Counted from the stretch's first letter, positions 1 to 8,750 are shown. The stretch is DNA of 64,000 bases from Halorussus litoreus (GCF_003382685.1 NZ_KZ859506.1:62001-126000); one strand, 5' to 3'. Notes: a model not told the origin generated them from the letters alone. Translations and numbers: made by a program.

Positions 1-59
1 TCTTCCTCCCACTCCTCGCGCGCCTCGCGTATCTCTTCGAGGTCCTCGGCGTCGAACAT
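1..59 (-). CDS. Methylmalonyl-CoA mutase, large subunit, N-terminal fragment (runs off the window)
   Basis: Only the first 19 codons are present, reading leftward from an ATG at 59 and continuing past base 1. The peptide MFDAEDLEEIREAREEW matches the usual opening of haloarchaeal methylmalonyl-CoA mutase large subunits, which begin MFDxxDLxEIRxxxxEWEEE. The enzyme interconverts (R)-methylmalonyl-CoA and succinyl-CoA using adenosylcobalamin in propionate and odd-chain metabolism. The call rests on this short stretch alone, so it is a family-level guess. The adjacent acetyltransferase gene lies downstream of a separate start on the same strand. Confidence 0.55.
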   Translation of the reverse strand, partial: MFDAEDLEEIREAREEWEE

Positions 60-133
60 TGTGTGGACCAACGGCTGGGGCGGTCTTAACAATTGGCGGA
101 TTCGAGCGCGGAATCGGCGTCGAGGGGGCTGGC

Positions 134-715
134 TCAGCTCCCGGTGTCGTACTTGTAGGTCGCACTCTCGGTGTCGATGCCGAAGTCCTCGGCCGACTCG
201 TCGGGTTCGGGCTCGGGCTCCTGGGCCCGGGCGTGCTTGAAACGCTCGCGGAGCCGGTCGGGCATCGAGAACGCGTCGACGCCGACGGTCATCCCGACCG
301 CCTCGGGGTCGATGTTCTCGCGCTTGGCGTCGAGGCGTTCCCGAAGCTTCTCGGGCAGGTCGTCAGTGGTGACCCCGCGGAAGCCGAACTGCGAGAGGTA
401 GTCGGCAGCGCTGGTCAGCGCGTACACCGTCTCGAACCCCTGATCGCCCGCCTTCTCGACCAGTCGCTCGACCACGTGCCCACCGACGCCCTGTCGACGC
501 CACGGCTCTAGCACGCCGATGCTGGTCAGCTCGCAGCGATCGCTCTCCTCGGTCTTGTGGATGCGGATGCGGCCGAACCCCGCCTTCTCGCTCGACGCCT
601 CGTCGACGGCGACGACGTAGTCGCGGGAACGGAACGCGGTTTCGTCGAGACCCATCGCCTCGATGTGGTCGAGCAGCCACACCTCCTCCCTGTTTTTCGC
701 GTCCCGGACGTACAT
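134..715 (-). CDS. GNAT family N-acetyltransferase
   Basis: This 193-residue protein has the GNAT fold signature. A central strand (TSIGVLEPWRRQGVGGHVVE, about residues 64-83) carries the acetyl-CoA loop R-R-Q-G-V-G-G, followed by a helix and a strand ending FGFRGVTTDDLP. The family transfers acetyl groups from acetyl-CoA to amines; the acceptor cannot be read from the sequence. The C-terminal 50 residues are an acidic, low-complexity tail typical of haloarchaea. The ATG at 715 is the first start, with no better one downstream. It reads toward the methylmalonyl-CoA mutase gene and could share a transcript with it. pyrF is divergent on the other side. Confidence 0.8.
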   Translation of the reverse strand: MYVRDAKNREEVWLLDHIEAMGLDETAFRSRDYVVAVDEASSEKAGFGRIRIHKTEESDRCELTSIGVLEPWRRQGVGGHVVERLVEKAGDQGFETVYALTSAADYLSQFGFRGVTTDDLPEKLRERLDAKRENIDPEAVGMTVGVDAFSMPDRLRERFKHARAQEPEPEPDESAEDFGIDTESATYKYDTGS

Positions 716-835
716 GACCGAGAGTTGGAGGGCTGCGGGTAAAAAGCTGTGGCGCGACGCAGGAACAGCACCGACCCCGTTTGCCCCGGAAGTAACAACC
801 TTTGTATCGCCGCCGGGGGAAGGGTCGACCAGTCA

Positions 836-1645
836 ATGACCGCGTTCTTCGACCGCCTCGCCGACCGCATCGCCGAGACCGACAGCATCGTCTCGGTCGG
901 CCTCGACCCCGACCCGGACCGACTCCCCGACGCAGTCCGGGACGCCGACCTGCCGCGCTGGGAGTTCAACCGCCGCATCGTCGACGCCACGGCCGACCAC
1001 GCCGCCGCGTTCAAGCCCAACGCCGCGTTCTACGAGGACCCGGACGGCTGGCGGGCGCTGGAGAAGACCGCCGAATACGCCAGCGACGCCGGCGTGCCGG
1101 TGCTGCTCGACGCCAAGCGCGCCGACATCGGCAACACCTCGCGGCAGTACGCCAGCGTTCTGGACTCGGTCGACGCCATCACGCTCAACCCGTTCCTCGG
1201 TCGGGACGCGCTCGCGCCGTTCCTCGACCGCGAGGACGCGGGCTGCTTCCTGCTCTGTCGAACCTCGAACCCCGGCGGCGCGGACGTGCAGGACCTCGAA
1301 CTCGCGGACGGCGACCTCGTGTACGAGCGCGTGGCCGACCTCGCCAGCGAGTGGAGCGACGAGGGGCACGGCAACGTCGGGCTCGTGGTCGGCGCGACCA
1401 CGCCGGACGAACTCCGCGCGGTCCGCGAGCGCGTGCCGGACCTCCCGTTCCTCGTGCCGGGCGTGGGTGCGCAGGGCGGCGACGCGGAGGCCGCGGCGAC
1501 CTGCGCGACCGCGGCGAACGGCGCGGGACTGGTCAACTCCACGCGGGGCATCATCTTCGCGGGCGAAGACGAGGATCGGCCGTTCGACGAGGCCGCGGGC
1601 GAGGCGGCTCGGGACCTGAAAGAGCGACTCGACGAGTATCGCTGA
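836..1645 (+). CDS. pyrF: Orotidine 5'-phosphate decarboxylase (type 2)
   Basis: This 269-residue enzyme decarboxylates OMP to UMP, the last step of de novo pyrimidine synthesis. The start is the ATG at 836, which gives MTAFFDRLADRI, the usual N terminus. The catalytic D-x-K-x-x-D motif is present as LLDAKRADIGNTSRQYA near residue 95. SVGLDPDPDRLP near the N terminus and PGVGAQGGD near residue 210 form the nucleotide and phosphate-binding parts. The length and the GNTSRQYA segment fit the subfamily-2 (long) enzymes rather than the short bacterial type. No other pyrimidine gene is nearby. Confidence 0.95.
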   Translation: MTAFFDRLADRIAETDSIVSVGLDPDPDRLPDAVRDADLPRWEFNRRIVDATADHAAAFKPNAAFYEDPDGWRALEKTAEYASDAGVPVLLDAKRADIGNTSRQYASVLDSVDAITLNPFLGRDALAPFLDREDAGCFLLCRTSNPGGADVQDLELADGDLVYERVADLASEWSDEGHGNVGLVVGATTPDELRAVRERVPDLPFLVPGVGAQGGDAEAAATCATAANGAGLVNSTRGIIFAGEDEDRPFDEAAGEAARDLKERLDEYR

Positions 1646-1689
1646 CCGGCTTCGAAATCGGGGACGCGATTTCTGGCCTTCTGAGGGCG

Positions 1690-1860
1690 TGCGCTCGGTG
1701 GATCATCTGCCGGAATGCGCTCGGTGGATCATCTGCCGGAATGCGCTCGGTGGATCATCTGCCGGAATGCGCTCGGTGGATCATCTGCCGGAATGCGCTC
1801 GGTGGAACCTTCACTGGAAGCGCCCGGGAACCTTCTGCCAGAATGCGCCCGGTGAACCAT
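1690..1860. repeat. 26-bp tandem repeat, four perfect copies plus degenerate copies
   Basis: Four identical 26-bp units run back to back at 1690-1715, 1716-1741, 1742-1767 and 1768-1793. Each starts TGCGCTCGGTGG and ends ATCTGCCGGAA. They are followed by three decayed units to about 1860, of similar length and still showing GCGC-C/T-CGG(T/G)G..CC. The array fills the 392-bp gap between pyrF and the next gene. The unit length is not a multiple of three and there is no ribosome binding site, so it is not a coding repeat. There are no spacers, so it is not CRISPR. I see no promoter or RNA gene in the rest of this gap. Confidence 0.9.
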
Positions 1861-2037
1861 TCACGGTCTGGGCGGACGGGCTTTCTGGACGTTCCTCGAC
1901 CGGATCACTGCTGTCCAGCGGTGCCCTTCAGAGTGGGTCCGAAGAAACAACTACTCACAGGGGACCGACTCGGAACTCAACGTGCTTCCCGAGTTCTATC
2001 GACAGTCCTAATCACGACGAAGCCCAACACAAAAGTA

Positions 2038-2307
2038 GTGAGTACCGACGGAACCATCTCCGGACGGCCGATCTTCGCGGCTGGTGCCGTGATCGTCGTC
2101 TTCCTCGCCGCCGGCCTCGGCGCGATAGTCGGCGCGTCCGGGCAGGAGCGAGACGTCGCGCTCGACCTGTTCGGCGTTGTCTCGTTCGGGATGACGCCGG
2201 TCTCGATGGCGGCGTTCGGCGTGCTGTTTGCCGGCGGGACGCTGGCGCTGCTGTTCGGACTCGTCAGCGTCGCGTCGCGGCACGACGAGCCGAGTACCAG
2301 CCGGTAG
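2038..2307 (+). CDS. Small two-helix membrane protein, haloarchaeal type
   Basis: This 89-residue protein starts with GTG at 2038 (GTG AGT ACC GAC). It has two hydrophobic segments (about residues 11-32 and 52-74) joined by a short loop, and a charged C terminus, so both ends probably face the cytoplasm. The pattern resembles the short haloarchaeal membrane proteins sometimes annotated as cox-cluster proteins, but I cannot show homology. The upstream reading frame is open because of composition, so the start is chosen from where G/C-rich coding with hydrophobic content begins. No function is assigned. The neighbour downstream is an APC permease on the same strand. Confidence 0.6.
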   Translation: MSTDGTISGRPIFAAGAVIVVFLAAGLGAIVGASGQERDVALDLFGVVSFGMTPVSMAAFGVLFAGGTLALLFGLVSVASRHDEPSTSR

Positions 2308-2470
2308 ACCTGTTCGCCGATCGCGAGCCGGATCGCGGGAACGGGCGAGCCCGAAGCGAGACCCGAGCCGCGCGAAGTCCGCGACCGCTGTGAGACCCCG
2401 CGCCGGGCGACCAGCCGTGGCTCCCACGTTACCGTCAAGCTTCAAGCGTGTCAGAACCGACGGTGAGAAC

Positions 2471-3778
2471 GTGCCCGAGCAACTCGGACTCAGGGAATCG
2501 ATCTCGATAGCGCTCGGCGGGATGATCGGCGGCGGCATCTACGCCGTTCTGGGGGTCGTCGTACAGGTGAGCGGCGCGCTGGCGTGGCTCGCCTTCGCGC
2601 TCGCCGGCGTGGTTGCGGCGTGCGCGGGCTACTCGTACGTGAAGCTCAACGAACTCAGCGACGACGACGGCGGGTCGCCGACGTACATCGAGACGTTCGC
2701 GGACAGTTCGACGCTCGCAGGGATGGCCGGCTGGACGCTGTTGTTCGGCTACGTCGGCTCGATGGCGATGTACGCGTTCGCGTTTGGGAGTTACTTCACC
2801 GACATCGCCGGGGTCTCGCAGGTCGGCGGGCTCCCCCTCCGACCGGTGGTCTCCGTGTTCGCCATCGCGGGGTTCGTCGGTCTCAACGCGGTCGGCGTCG
2901 AGGAGACCGGCACCGTCGAGGTCGTGCTCGTCGTCGCCAAGGTCGCCATCCTGGCGGGGTTCGTCGTCCTCGGCCTCTACGCAGGGTTTCGCCGGGGGCA
3001 GCTCCGGACCGGCGTCTCCGGGTTGGGCGTCGGCCCGGTCATGGCGGCGGCCGTGTCGTTCGTCGCCTTCCAGGGCTGGCAGTTGCTGATGTACGATCAG
3101 GCCACCATCCGGAACTCCGCCGCAACCATCCGACGGTCGATCTACGTCGCGATACCGACCGCAGTCGCGATCTACGTCGGCGTGGCGGTCGTTACGACGA
3201 GCCTGGTGAACGTCGGGTTCGTCTCGGCGCACCCCGAGACCGCGCTCGCGGTCGCCGCGCGGCGGTTCGGTGGCCACCTCGGCTATCTCGTCGTCTCGCT
3301 GTCGGCGCTGTTCTCGACCGCGAGCGCGATCAACGCCACGCTGTTCAGCACCGCCCAGTTCTCCGAGGGGATGATCTCAGACGGACTCCTGCCCGACCGG
3401 TTCGAGACCGGCGACGGTGAGACCCCGACGAGAATCGTGTTCGTCCTCGGCGGACTGACCGCCGCGTTCACGGCGTACGGTAGCCTCCAGGGTATCACCT
3501 CGTTCGCGTCGCTCTCGTTCATCCTCGTGTTCGGCGGGATGAGCTATCTGGCGTTCCGGCAGCGCGATCACGAGGCGGTCCATCCGGCCGTTCCGGCGGT
3601 CGGCTTCGTCGGGACCGCCCTGTTCCTGCCACTGATGCTGTGGCACCTCTACACCGCCGAGCGCGGCGTGCTCTACTCGGTGCTGACGGTCGCCGTCGCA
3701 GTGCTGGCTGTCGAACTGCTGTACTTCGAGCGCGAGACCGTCGAGGAGGGCATCCGGACGGTCGGGAAGCGGGTGTAA
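2471..3778 (+). CDS. APC superfamily amino acid permease
   Basis: This 435-residue polytopic membrane protein has about 12 predicted helices. The first helix carries the APC signature G-G-M-I-G-G-G-I-Y (about residues 16-24), the unwound substrate and sodium/proton site of the LeuT fold. The likely role is secondary uptake or exchange of amino acids or similar solutes across the cytoplasmic membrane. I chose the GTG at 2471 because it places the first helix about 12 residues from the N terminus. A GTG at 2417 is the alternative and would add 18 hydrophilic residues. It converges with the TRIC channel gene, whose stop lies 1 bp beyond its own. Confidence 0.85.
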   Translation: MPEQLGLRESISIALGGMIGGGIYAVLGVVVQVSGALAWLAFALAGVVAACAGYSYVKLNELSDDDGGSPTYIETFADSSTLAGMAGWTLLFGYVGSMAMYAFAFGSYFTDIAGVSQVGGLPLRPVVSVFAIAGFVGLNAVGVEETGTVEVVLVVAKVAILAGFVVLGLYAGFRRGQLRTGVSGLGVGPVMAAAVSFVAFQGWQLLMYDQATIRNSAATIRRSIYVAIPTAVAIYVGVAVVTTSLVNVGFVSAHPETALAVAARRFGGHLGYLVVSLSALFSTASAINATLFSTAQFSEGMISDGLLPDRFETGDGETPTRIVFVLGGLTAAFTAYGSLQGITSFASLSFILVFGGMSYLAFRQRDHEAVHPAVPAVGFVGTALFLPLMLWHLYTAERGVLYSVLTVAVAVLAVELLYFERETVEEGIRTVGKRV

Positions 3779-3779
3779 G

Positions 3780-4388
3780 TCAGACCGTCGGGAGTTCCCA
3801 GTCGTACCGGATGGCGGCCAATCGGAGGCCGAACACCGCGGCCGCGCACACCGACGCGCTCACCCCGGCGTCGAGGCCGGCAGTCGTCGCCAGCCAGAAG
3901 ACGACGCCCCCGACCACCGCACACGTGGCGTAGAAGTCCTCGACGAGAACGAACGGGACCTTCCGCAGGAGTACGTCGCTGATGAGCCCGCCGCCGACGC
4001 CGGTGACGGTGGCGAGTACCACGACGCCGAACGCCGAGAGTCCGGCGTCGACGGCGACGAGCGCGCCGGTGGTGGCGAACGCCGACAGTCCGACCGCGTC
4101 CGAGACTTGCACGAACGAGTGGTCGGTCACGTCGCCGAGGACGCGTCCGATTGCGAGTCCCACGACGACGCCCAGCAGCGCGACGCTCACGTCGGTCGTC
4201 GTCCGGAGCGCGACCGGCACGCTGTTGACCAGCAGGTCGCGGGTGACGCCGCCACCGAGCGCGGTCATCACGCCGAGGACGCTCACGCCGAGCAGGTCGA
4301 GGTCGGCGTCGACCCCGCGGAGCGAACCGACGACCGCGAACGCCAGCAGGCCGACGACGTTCATCACGCCGAAAGCGTCGAGCGCCAC
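3780..4388 (-). CDS. Trimeric intracellular cation channel (TRIC) family protein
   Basis: This 202-residue, seven-helix membrane protein has the internal duplication typical of the prokaryotic TRIC family (formerly UPF0126, YadS-like). The two halves each carry a glycine-rich motif: ALGGGVTRDLLVNSVP near residue 43 and GVGGGLISDVLLRKVP near residue 128. Family members form homotrimeric monovalent cation channels; the ion carried here is not determined. The start is GTG at 4388, one base beyond the stop of the SAM hydrolase gene upstream, so the two are almost certainly co-transcribed and translationally coupled. Confidence 0.9.
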   Translation of the reverse strand: MALDAFGVMNVVGLLAFAVVGSLRGVDADLDLLGVSVLGVMTALGGGVTRDLLVNSVPVALRTTTDVSVALLGVVVGLAIGRVLGDVTDHSFVQVSDAVGLSAFATTGALVAVDAGLSAFGVVVLATVTGVGGGLISDVLLRKVPFVLVEDFYATCAVVGGVVFWLATTAGLDAGVSASVCAAAVFGLRLAAIRYDWELPTV

Positions 4389-4389
4389 G

Positions 4390-5151
4390 CTACGCCACCC
4401 GGACCTCGTCGCCGACCGCGAGGCCGAACGCCTCGTCGCCGCGGCCGCGATTCACCGCGAGTTCGACGTTACCGTGGCTCCCGACCGTGACGAGGCGCTC
4501 GCCCGGCGCGACTTCGGCGTAGGCTCGCGCGACGGGTGCCTGCGCGTCGTTCACCTGCACCGACTCGCGGCCGTCGAGCAGGTTGCCGGGCAGATTCGTT
4601 ACTGCGTTGCCGAAGTCGTCGACCACGAGGATTTCGCCGACGGCGGTGTTTTCTCGGAGTTCCGGCTCCGGGAAGTGGAGGTCCTCGTACTCGTCGGTCG
4701 CCACCACGTCGTCGCGCTCGTGAAAGTTCTCGACCCCCTCCTCGTGGATCTCCGCGGCGGCGGGCGCGAACACGTCCCGGCCGTGGAAGGTCGAGCTTTC
4801 GGGGTCGGCGTACTCGACCTCGAAGACCTCGATCTCCGTGGCGTCGTCTCGCTCCGCCAGCTCGCGCGCCGCGGGGAGCAGGACGCCGTTGTCTGGCCCG
4901 ACGAGCGCGTGGTCGCCCGCGCGGACGGCCAGCGCCGCGCGCTCGGTGCCGACGCCGGGATCGACCACCACGAGGTGGACCGCGGGCGGGACGTACGGCA
5001 GGACCTCGCGGAGCCAGAACGCGGCGGTCCGCACGTCCTGGCGCGGGAAGTCGTGGGCCACGTCGACCAGTCGCGCGTCGGTGCGCTGGAGCATGACGCC
5101 CTTCATCGCGGCTGGGTAGGGCGTGCCGAAGTCCGAGCTGAGGGTTATCAT
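4390..5151 (-). CDS. S-adenosyl-L-methionine hydrolase (adenosine-forming), DUF62 family
   Basis: This 253-residue protein belongs to the SAM hydroxide adenosyltransferase/halogenase family. It starts at the ATG at 5151, giving MITLSSDFGTPYPAAMKG, which contains the conserved (T)SDFG adenosine-binding motif. VVVDPGVGTERAALA (near 67) and VGPDNGVLLPAA (near 87) are the other signatures. The characterised family members in archaea use water to split SAM into adenosine and L-methionine; the halide-using branch is rare. The gene overlaps nothing upstream and runs directly into the TRIC gene. nadM lies 156 bp upstream on the same strand. Confidence 0.88.
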   Translation of the reverse strand: MITLSSDFGTPYPAAMKGVMLQRTDARLVDVAHDFPRQDVRTAAFWLREVLPYVPPAVHLVVVDPGVGTERAALAVRAGDHALVGPDNGVLLPAARELAERDDATEIEVFEVEYADPESSTFHGRDVFAPAAAEIHEEGVENFHERDDVVATDEYEDLHFPEPELRENTAVGEILVVDDFGNAVTNLPGNLLDGRESVQVNDAQAPVARAYAEVAPGERLVTVGSHGNVELAVNRGRGDEAFGLAVGDEVRVA

Positions 5152-5307
5152 GGGCAAACCGTGGTGCTCGGTTCGTGTAAAGTGTTGAGGTCGGGGAAAA
5201 CGTTCGATTTCCGGGGCCTCAGATTGCGCTCGATTACCCCATCCACCCGGCGATGCATGGTTTCACAGACCTCGCGCGCCTGAGTGGAAAATAGACCAAA
5301 ACCCGTT

Positions 5308-5826
5308 CTACACGCCGTTCGAGTCCGAGTCGCTGACCCGCTGGATGCGCTCGATGCCGTCGATCTCGTCGAGCACTTCGGCCACTGCGTCCGGAACCAG
5401 CTTCTCCCAGTTCTCGCCCTCGATCATGCGCTCGCGGACCTCGGTCCCCTCCAGCACCTCGCGGTTGTACATCGGCGACTGGCGCACATCGACGCCCGCC
5501 TCCGTGAAGAGTTGTATCACGAGCGGGTTGTTCGAGTACGCCACCTCGAAGTCCGGGCTCATGCTCTGTACGTGGCTGACCCACACCGAGTTCCGGTCGA
5601 GGTCCTCGATAGGCACCGCGTAGGTCACCAGATCGAGGTCGACCAGCGACTTGGTGATCATCATGATGCGCTCGCCCGCCGTGAAGGGGTCGTGCTGGGA
5701 GTGCGAATCCCCTGCGCTCCCGATGCCGAGGACGAGTTCGTCGACTTCCTCGGCGATGCTCTGGACCACGTTGTGGTGGCCGTTGTGGTACGGCTGGAAG
5801 CGACCGATGTAGAACCCGCGGGTCAT
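5308..5826 (-). CDS. nadM: Nicotinamide-nucleotide adenylyltransferase (archaeal type)
   Basis: This 172-residue enzyme joins NMN (or nicotinate mononucleotide) to ATP to give NAD+. The N terminus MTRGFYIGRFQPYHNGHH holds the GRFxPxHxGH nucleotidyltransferase motif, and the C-terminal signature is seen as REVLEGTEVRERM near residue 122, related to the family's S-G-T-x-I-R motif. The length matches other archaeal enzymes. The two genes downstream on this strand (SAM hydrolase, TRIC) may be in the same operon. lonB is divergent, separated by 170 bp. The SAM hydrolase/nadM/lonB order is one I associate with haloarchaea. Confidence 0.95.
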   Translation of the reverse strand: MTRGFYIGRFQPYHNGHHNVVQSIAEEVDELVLGIGSAGDSHSQHDPFTAGERIMMITKSLVDLDLVTYAVPIEDLDRNSVWVSHVQSMSPDFEVAYSNNPLVIQLFTEAGVDVRQSPMYNREVLEGTEVRERMIEGENWEKLVPDAVAEVLDEIDGIERIQRVSDSDSNGV

Positions 5827-5944
5827 ACCTATCGTTCCGCCGTGAGGTTTTATAAGGGTGGCGAGTCGCCCCTTCCGGCCGAAACGCCCATTTCAAGCCC
5901 TCTCTGCGGGGGTTGGCCGCGACGACCGCTGGCGATTCGAGGGA

Positions 5945-5953
5945 GAAAGTATA
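5945..5953 (+). promoter_or_regulatory. Candidate TATA box of lonB
   Basis: AAAGTATATCAG lies about 45-50 bp before the lonB ATG at 5997. An archaeal TATA box here would start transcription about 20 nt before the ATG, giving a short leader. This is inferred from sequence and spacing only. Confidence 0.4.
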
Positions 5954-5996
5954 TCAGTTCTCCAGCCCTCCATTCGTACACGTAAAGGACAGTTCT

Positions 5997-8081
5997 ATGA
6001 GTAAGGACACCGACAACGAGGCTCCACCGTCAAAGCAGACTCGCGAGCGAGCGGACGACGTCCGTGAGCGCGCGAACGAGCCCAGCGAGCAGGCCCGTGA
6101 GACCGGCGAAGCGGCCGGGGAAGACGGGTCGCCGTTCGAGGATCTCGGGAGCGACGTCGAGCCCGACCTCGAGGACGAGGAGGCGCTCGCGGCCGACCTG
6201 CTCGGCGGGTTGGACATAGAGACGACCGACGACATCGAGATCCCCGACCGGCTGGTCGATCAGGTCATCGGGCAGGACCACGCGCGGGACGTGGTCCAGA
6301 AGGCGGCCAAGCAGCGCCGCCACGTGATGATGATCGGCACGCCCGGTACCGGGAAGTCGATGCTGGCGAAGGCGATGAGCGAACTCCTCCCGAAGGAGGA
6401 CCTCCAGGACGTGCTGGTCTACCACAACCCCGATGACGGCAACGAACCCAAGGTTCGGACCGTCCCCGCGGGGAAGGGCGAGCAGATCATCGACGCCCAC
6501 AAGGAGGAAGCCCGCAAGCGCAACCAGATGCGGTCGTTCCTGATGTGGGTCATCATCGCCATCGTGGCGGGCTACGCGCTCCTCATCGCGGGTCGCCCGC
6601 TGTTGGGCATCCTCGCGGCCGGCGTCATCTACCTCGCGTTCCGCTACGGCTCGCGGGGCAGCGACGCGGTGATCCCGAACCTGCTGGTCAACCACGCCGA
6701 CCAGACCACCGCGCCGTTCGAGGACGCCACGGGCGCCCACGCCGGCGCGCTGCTGGGCGACGTGCGCCACGACCCGTTCCAGTCCGGCGGGATGGAGACC
6801 CCGAGCCACGACCGCGTCGAACCCGGGGCCATCCACAAGGCGAACAAGGGCGTGCTGTTCGTCGACGAGATCAACACGCTCGACATCCGGTCCCAGCAGA
6901 AGCTGATGACCGCGATCCAGGAGGGCGAGTTCTCCATCACCGGCCAGAGCGAACGCTCGTCCGGTGCGATGGTCCAGACCGAACCCGTCCCCTGTGACTT
7001 CATCATGATCGCAGCGGGGAACATGGACGCGATGGAGAACATGCACCCCGCCCTGCGCTCGCGCATCAAGGGGTACGGTTACGAGGTGTACATGGACGAC
7101 ACCATCGACGACACCCCGGAGATGCGCCGGAAGTACACCCGGTTCATCGCTCAGGAGGTCGAGAAGGACGGCCGGCTGCCCCACTTCAACGAGGAGGCTG
7201 TCGAGGAGATCATCCTCGAAGCCCAGCGTCGCTCCGGCCGGAAGGACCACCTCACGCTCAAGCTGCGTGACCTCGGCGGGCTCGTCCGTGTCGCGGGCGA
7301 CATCGCTCGCGCCGCGAACAAGGACCAGACCGAGCGCGAGGACGTGCTGCAGGCCAAGCGCCGCTCGCGGTCCATCGAGCAGCAGGTCGCCGACGACTAC
7401 ATCGAGCGCCGGAAGGACTACGAGCTCACCGTCAACCAGGGCGACGTGGTCGGCCGGGTCAACGGTCTCGCCGTGATGGGCGAGGACAGCGGCATCGTCC
7501 TCCCGGTGATGGCCGAGGTCACGCCGTCGCAGGGGCCCGGCAACGTCATCGCCACGGGACAGCTCAAGGAGATGGCCGAGGAGTCCGTCCAGAACGTCTC
7601 TGCCATCATCAAGAAGTTCTCCGACGAGGACATCTCCCAGAAGGACGTTCACATTCAGTTCGTGCAGGCGGGCCAGCAGGGCGTCGACGGCGACTCGGCC
7701 TCCATCACGGTCGCGACCGCCGTGATAAGCGCGCTGGAGGACATGCCGGTCGGACAGGACCTGGCGATGACCGGCTCGCTGTCGGTCCGGGGCGACGTGC
7801 TCCCGGTCGGCGGCGTCACGCACAAGATCGAGGCCGCCGCGAAGGCGGGAGTGGGCCGGGTCATCATCCCGGCCGCCAACGAGGACGACGTGATGATCGA
7901 GGAGGAGTACAAGGACCAGATCGAGATCATCCCAGTCAGCCACATCAGCGAAGTGCTGGAGGTCGCGCTGACGGGCGAGGCCGAGAAGGACAGCCTCGTC
8001 GACCGGCTGAAGAACATCACCGGGTCGGCGCTTGACCGGCAGGTCGGCCACTCGGGCACCGGTAGTCCGAGCCCGCAGTAG
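5997..8081 (+). CDS. lonB: Membrane-bound ATP-dependent protease LonB
   Basis: This 694-residue archaeal Lon has an acidic N-terminal region (1-75), an AAA+ ATPase module with Walker A GTPGTGKS at 114-121, a two-helix membrane anchor inserted at about 180-217, Walker B VLFVDE at 286-291, and a C-terminal Lon protease domain. The catalytic dyad is visible: Ser567 in GDSAS and Lys610 in THKIEA. The 43-residue gap between them is the family's usual spacing. It degrades unfolded and regulatory proteins at the inner face of the membrane; in haloarchaea it is known to be essential and to act on phytoene synthase. The ATG at 5997 starts MSKDTDNE. It is monocistronic and divergent from nadM. Confidence 0.97.
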   Translation: MSKDTDNEAPPSKQTRERADDVRERANEPSEQARETGEAAGEDGSPFEDLGSDVEPDLEDEEALAADLLGGLDIETTDDIEIPDRLVDQVIGQDHARDVVQKAAKQRRHVMMIGTPGTGKSMLAKAMSELLPKEDLQDVLVYHNPDDGNEPKVRTVPAGKGEQIIDAHKEEARKRNQMRSFLMWVIIAIVAGYALLIAGRPLLGILAAGVIYLAFRYGSRGSDAVIPNLLVNHADQTTAPFEDATGAHAGALLGDVRHDPFQSGGMETPSHDRVEPGAIHKANKGVLFVDEINTLDIRSQQKLMTAIQEGEFSITGQSERSSGAMVQTEPVPCDFIMIAAGNMDAMENMHPALRSRIKGYGYEVYMDDTIDDTPEMRRKYTRFIAQEVEKDGRLPHFNEEAVEEIILEAQRRSGRKDHLTLKLRDLGGLVRVAGDIARAANKDQTEREDVLQAKRRSRSIEQQVADDYIERRKDYELTVNQGDVVGRVNGLAVMGEDSGIVLPVMAEVTPSQGPGNVIATGQLKEMAEESVQNVSAIIKKFSDEDISQKDVHIQFVQAGQQGVDGDSASITVATAVISALEDMPVGQDLAMTGSLSVRGDVLPVGGVTHKIEAAAKAGVGRVIIPAANEDDVMIEEEYKDQIEIIPVSHISEVLEVALTGEAEKDSLVDRLKNITGSALDRQVGHSGTGSPSPQ

Positions 8082-8198
8082 CGCAATCGCGCGGTCCCGT
8101 TCTCCGAATTTTCGAGTCTCGTTTTCCGCACTTTCCGATCCCAATTCGCTGCCCGAAGCGATAGACATATCTTCTCCGCGACCTGTCCTTCGAACGTT

Positions 8199-8399
8199 AT
8201 GGCACTCAAAAAGTCACTCCTGAAGGGACTGCTCGCGTTCGCCGTCGCAACGCTGGTCGCGCGCAAACTGAGCGGGGACCGCCTCGCCACCCGCATCGGC
8301 CTGCTGACCGGCGGTTCCGTCGCCGTGAGCACGTGGCTGTCCGGCGACGACGTCGAAGCGGACATCGAGTTCGAGGACGAAGCCAGCGTCGCCGAGTAG
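8199..8399 (+). CDS. Conserved small protein with a hydrophobic segment
   Basis: This 66-residue protein begins MALKKSLLKGLLAFAVATLV. It has a basic N terminus, a hydrophobic helix at about residues 7-20, a second weaker one at 33-46, and a very acidic tail. It has the look of small haloarchaeal membrane-associated proteins of unknown function. The gene lies 117 bp after lonB on the same strand, with its own ATG and no obvious ribosome binding site. No function can be assigned. Confidence 0.65.
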   Translation: MALKKSLLKGLLAFAVATLVARKLSGDRLATRIGLLTGGSVAVSTWLSGDDVEADIEFEDEASVAE

Positions 8400-8421
8400 C
8401 GAACCGACCGCTCTCCCCTTC

Positions 8422-8729
8422 TCAGACCCTCCGCGACCGCGTCGCTCCGAGCATCGCGTAGCCGAGCCCCATCGCGAACCGGTAGAGCATGCGAACTCGA
8501 ACATGACGACGACCACGCCGCCGAGTAGATAGACGGTCCTGATGTGGCCTTCGAGGCCGAGCGTGGCGAGGAGCCAGAAGATGGACGCTCCGGTCGCGAC
8601 CAGCACCGGAACCGTGACGACTACGCAGATGGCGGCGTAGATGGCGACGAGGACCAACTCCCGGGCGTAGGCGACCGACCGGTCGAATGACTGGCGTGCG
8701 AGTCTCGCAACTGTCCTCGAAACCTTCAT
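8422..8729 (-). pseudogene. Small membrane protein gene with an apparent frameshift near its 3' end
   Basis: Reading from the ATG at 8729, about 79 codons give a membrane protein with two helices (MKVSRTVARLARQSF... ending VYLLGGVVVVMFEF). Around 8490-8495 the G/C-rich codon pattern moves to another frame, which opens with ATG at 8490 and reads MLYRFAMGLGYAMLGATRSR before a TGA at 8422. The original frame instead runs on with poor codon choice, antisense to the small gene at 8199-8399. A one-base indel (mutation or sequencing error) best explains this. A short overlapping second gene is the alternative. A TATA-like TTTATACTT about 25-30 bp upstream of 8729 suggests a leaderless transcript. 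Confidence 0.6.
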
Positions 8730-8750
8730 TTCTTGGAAAAATCTATCCAA

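Noticed and set aside
1690-1860. CRISPR array
   Set aside because: The 26-bp units are contiguous with no spacers, and no cas gene is in the window.
802-2307. A 501-residue Arg-rich protein overlapping pyrF
   Set aside because: It is the +1 frame of pyrF joined to repeat DNA. Only its last 89 residues, from GTG 2038, look like a real protein.
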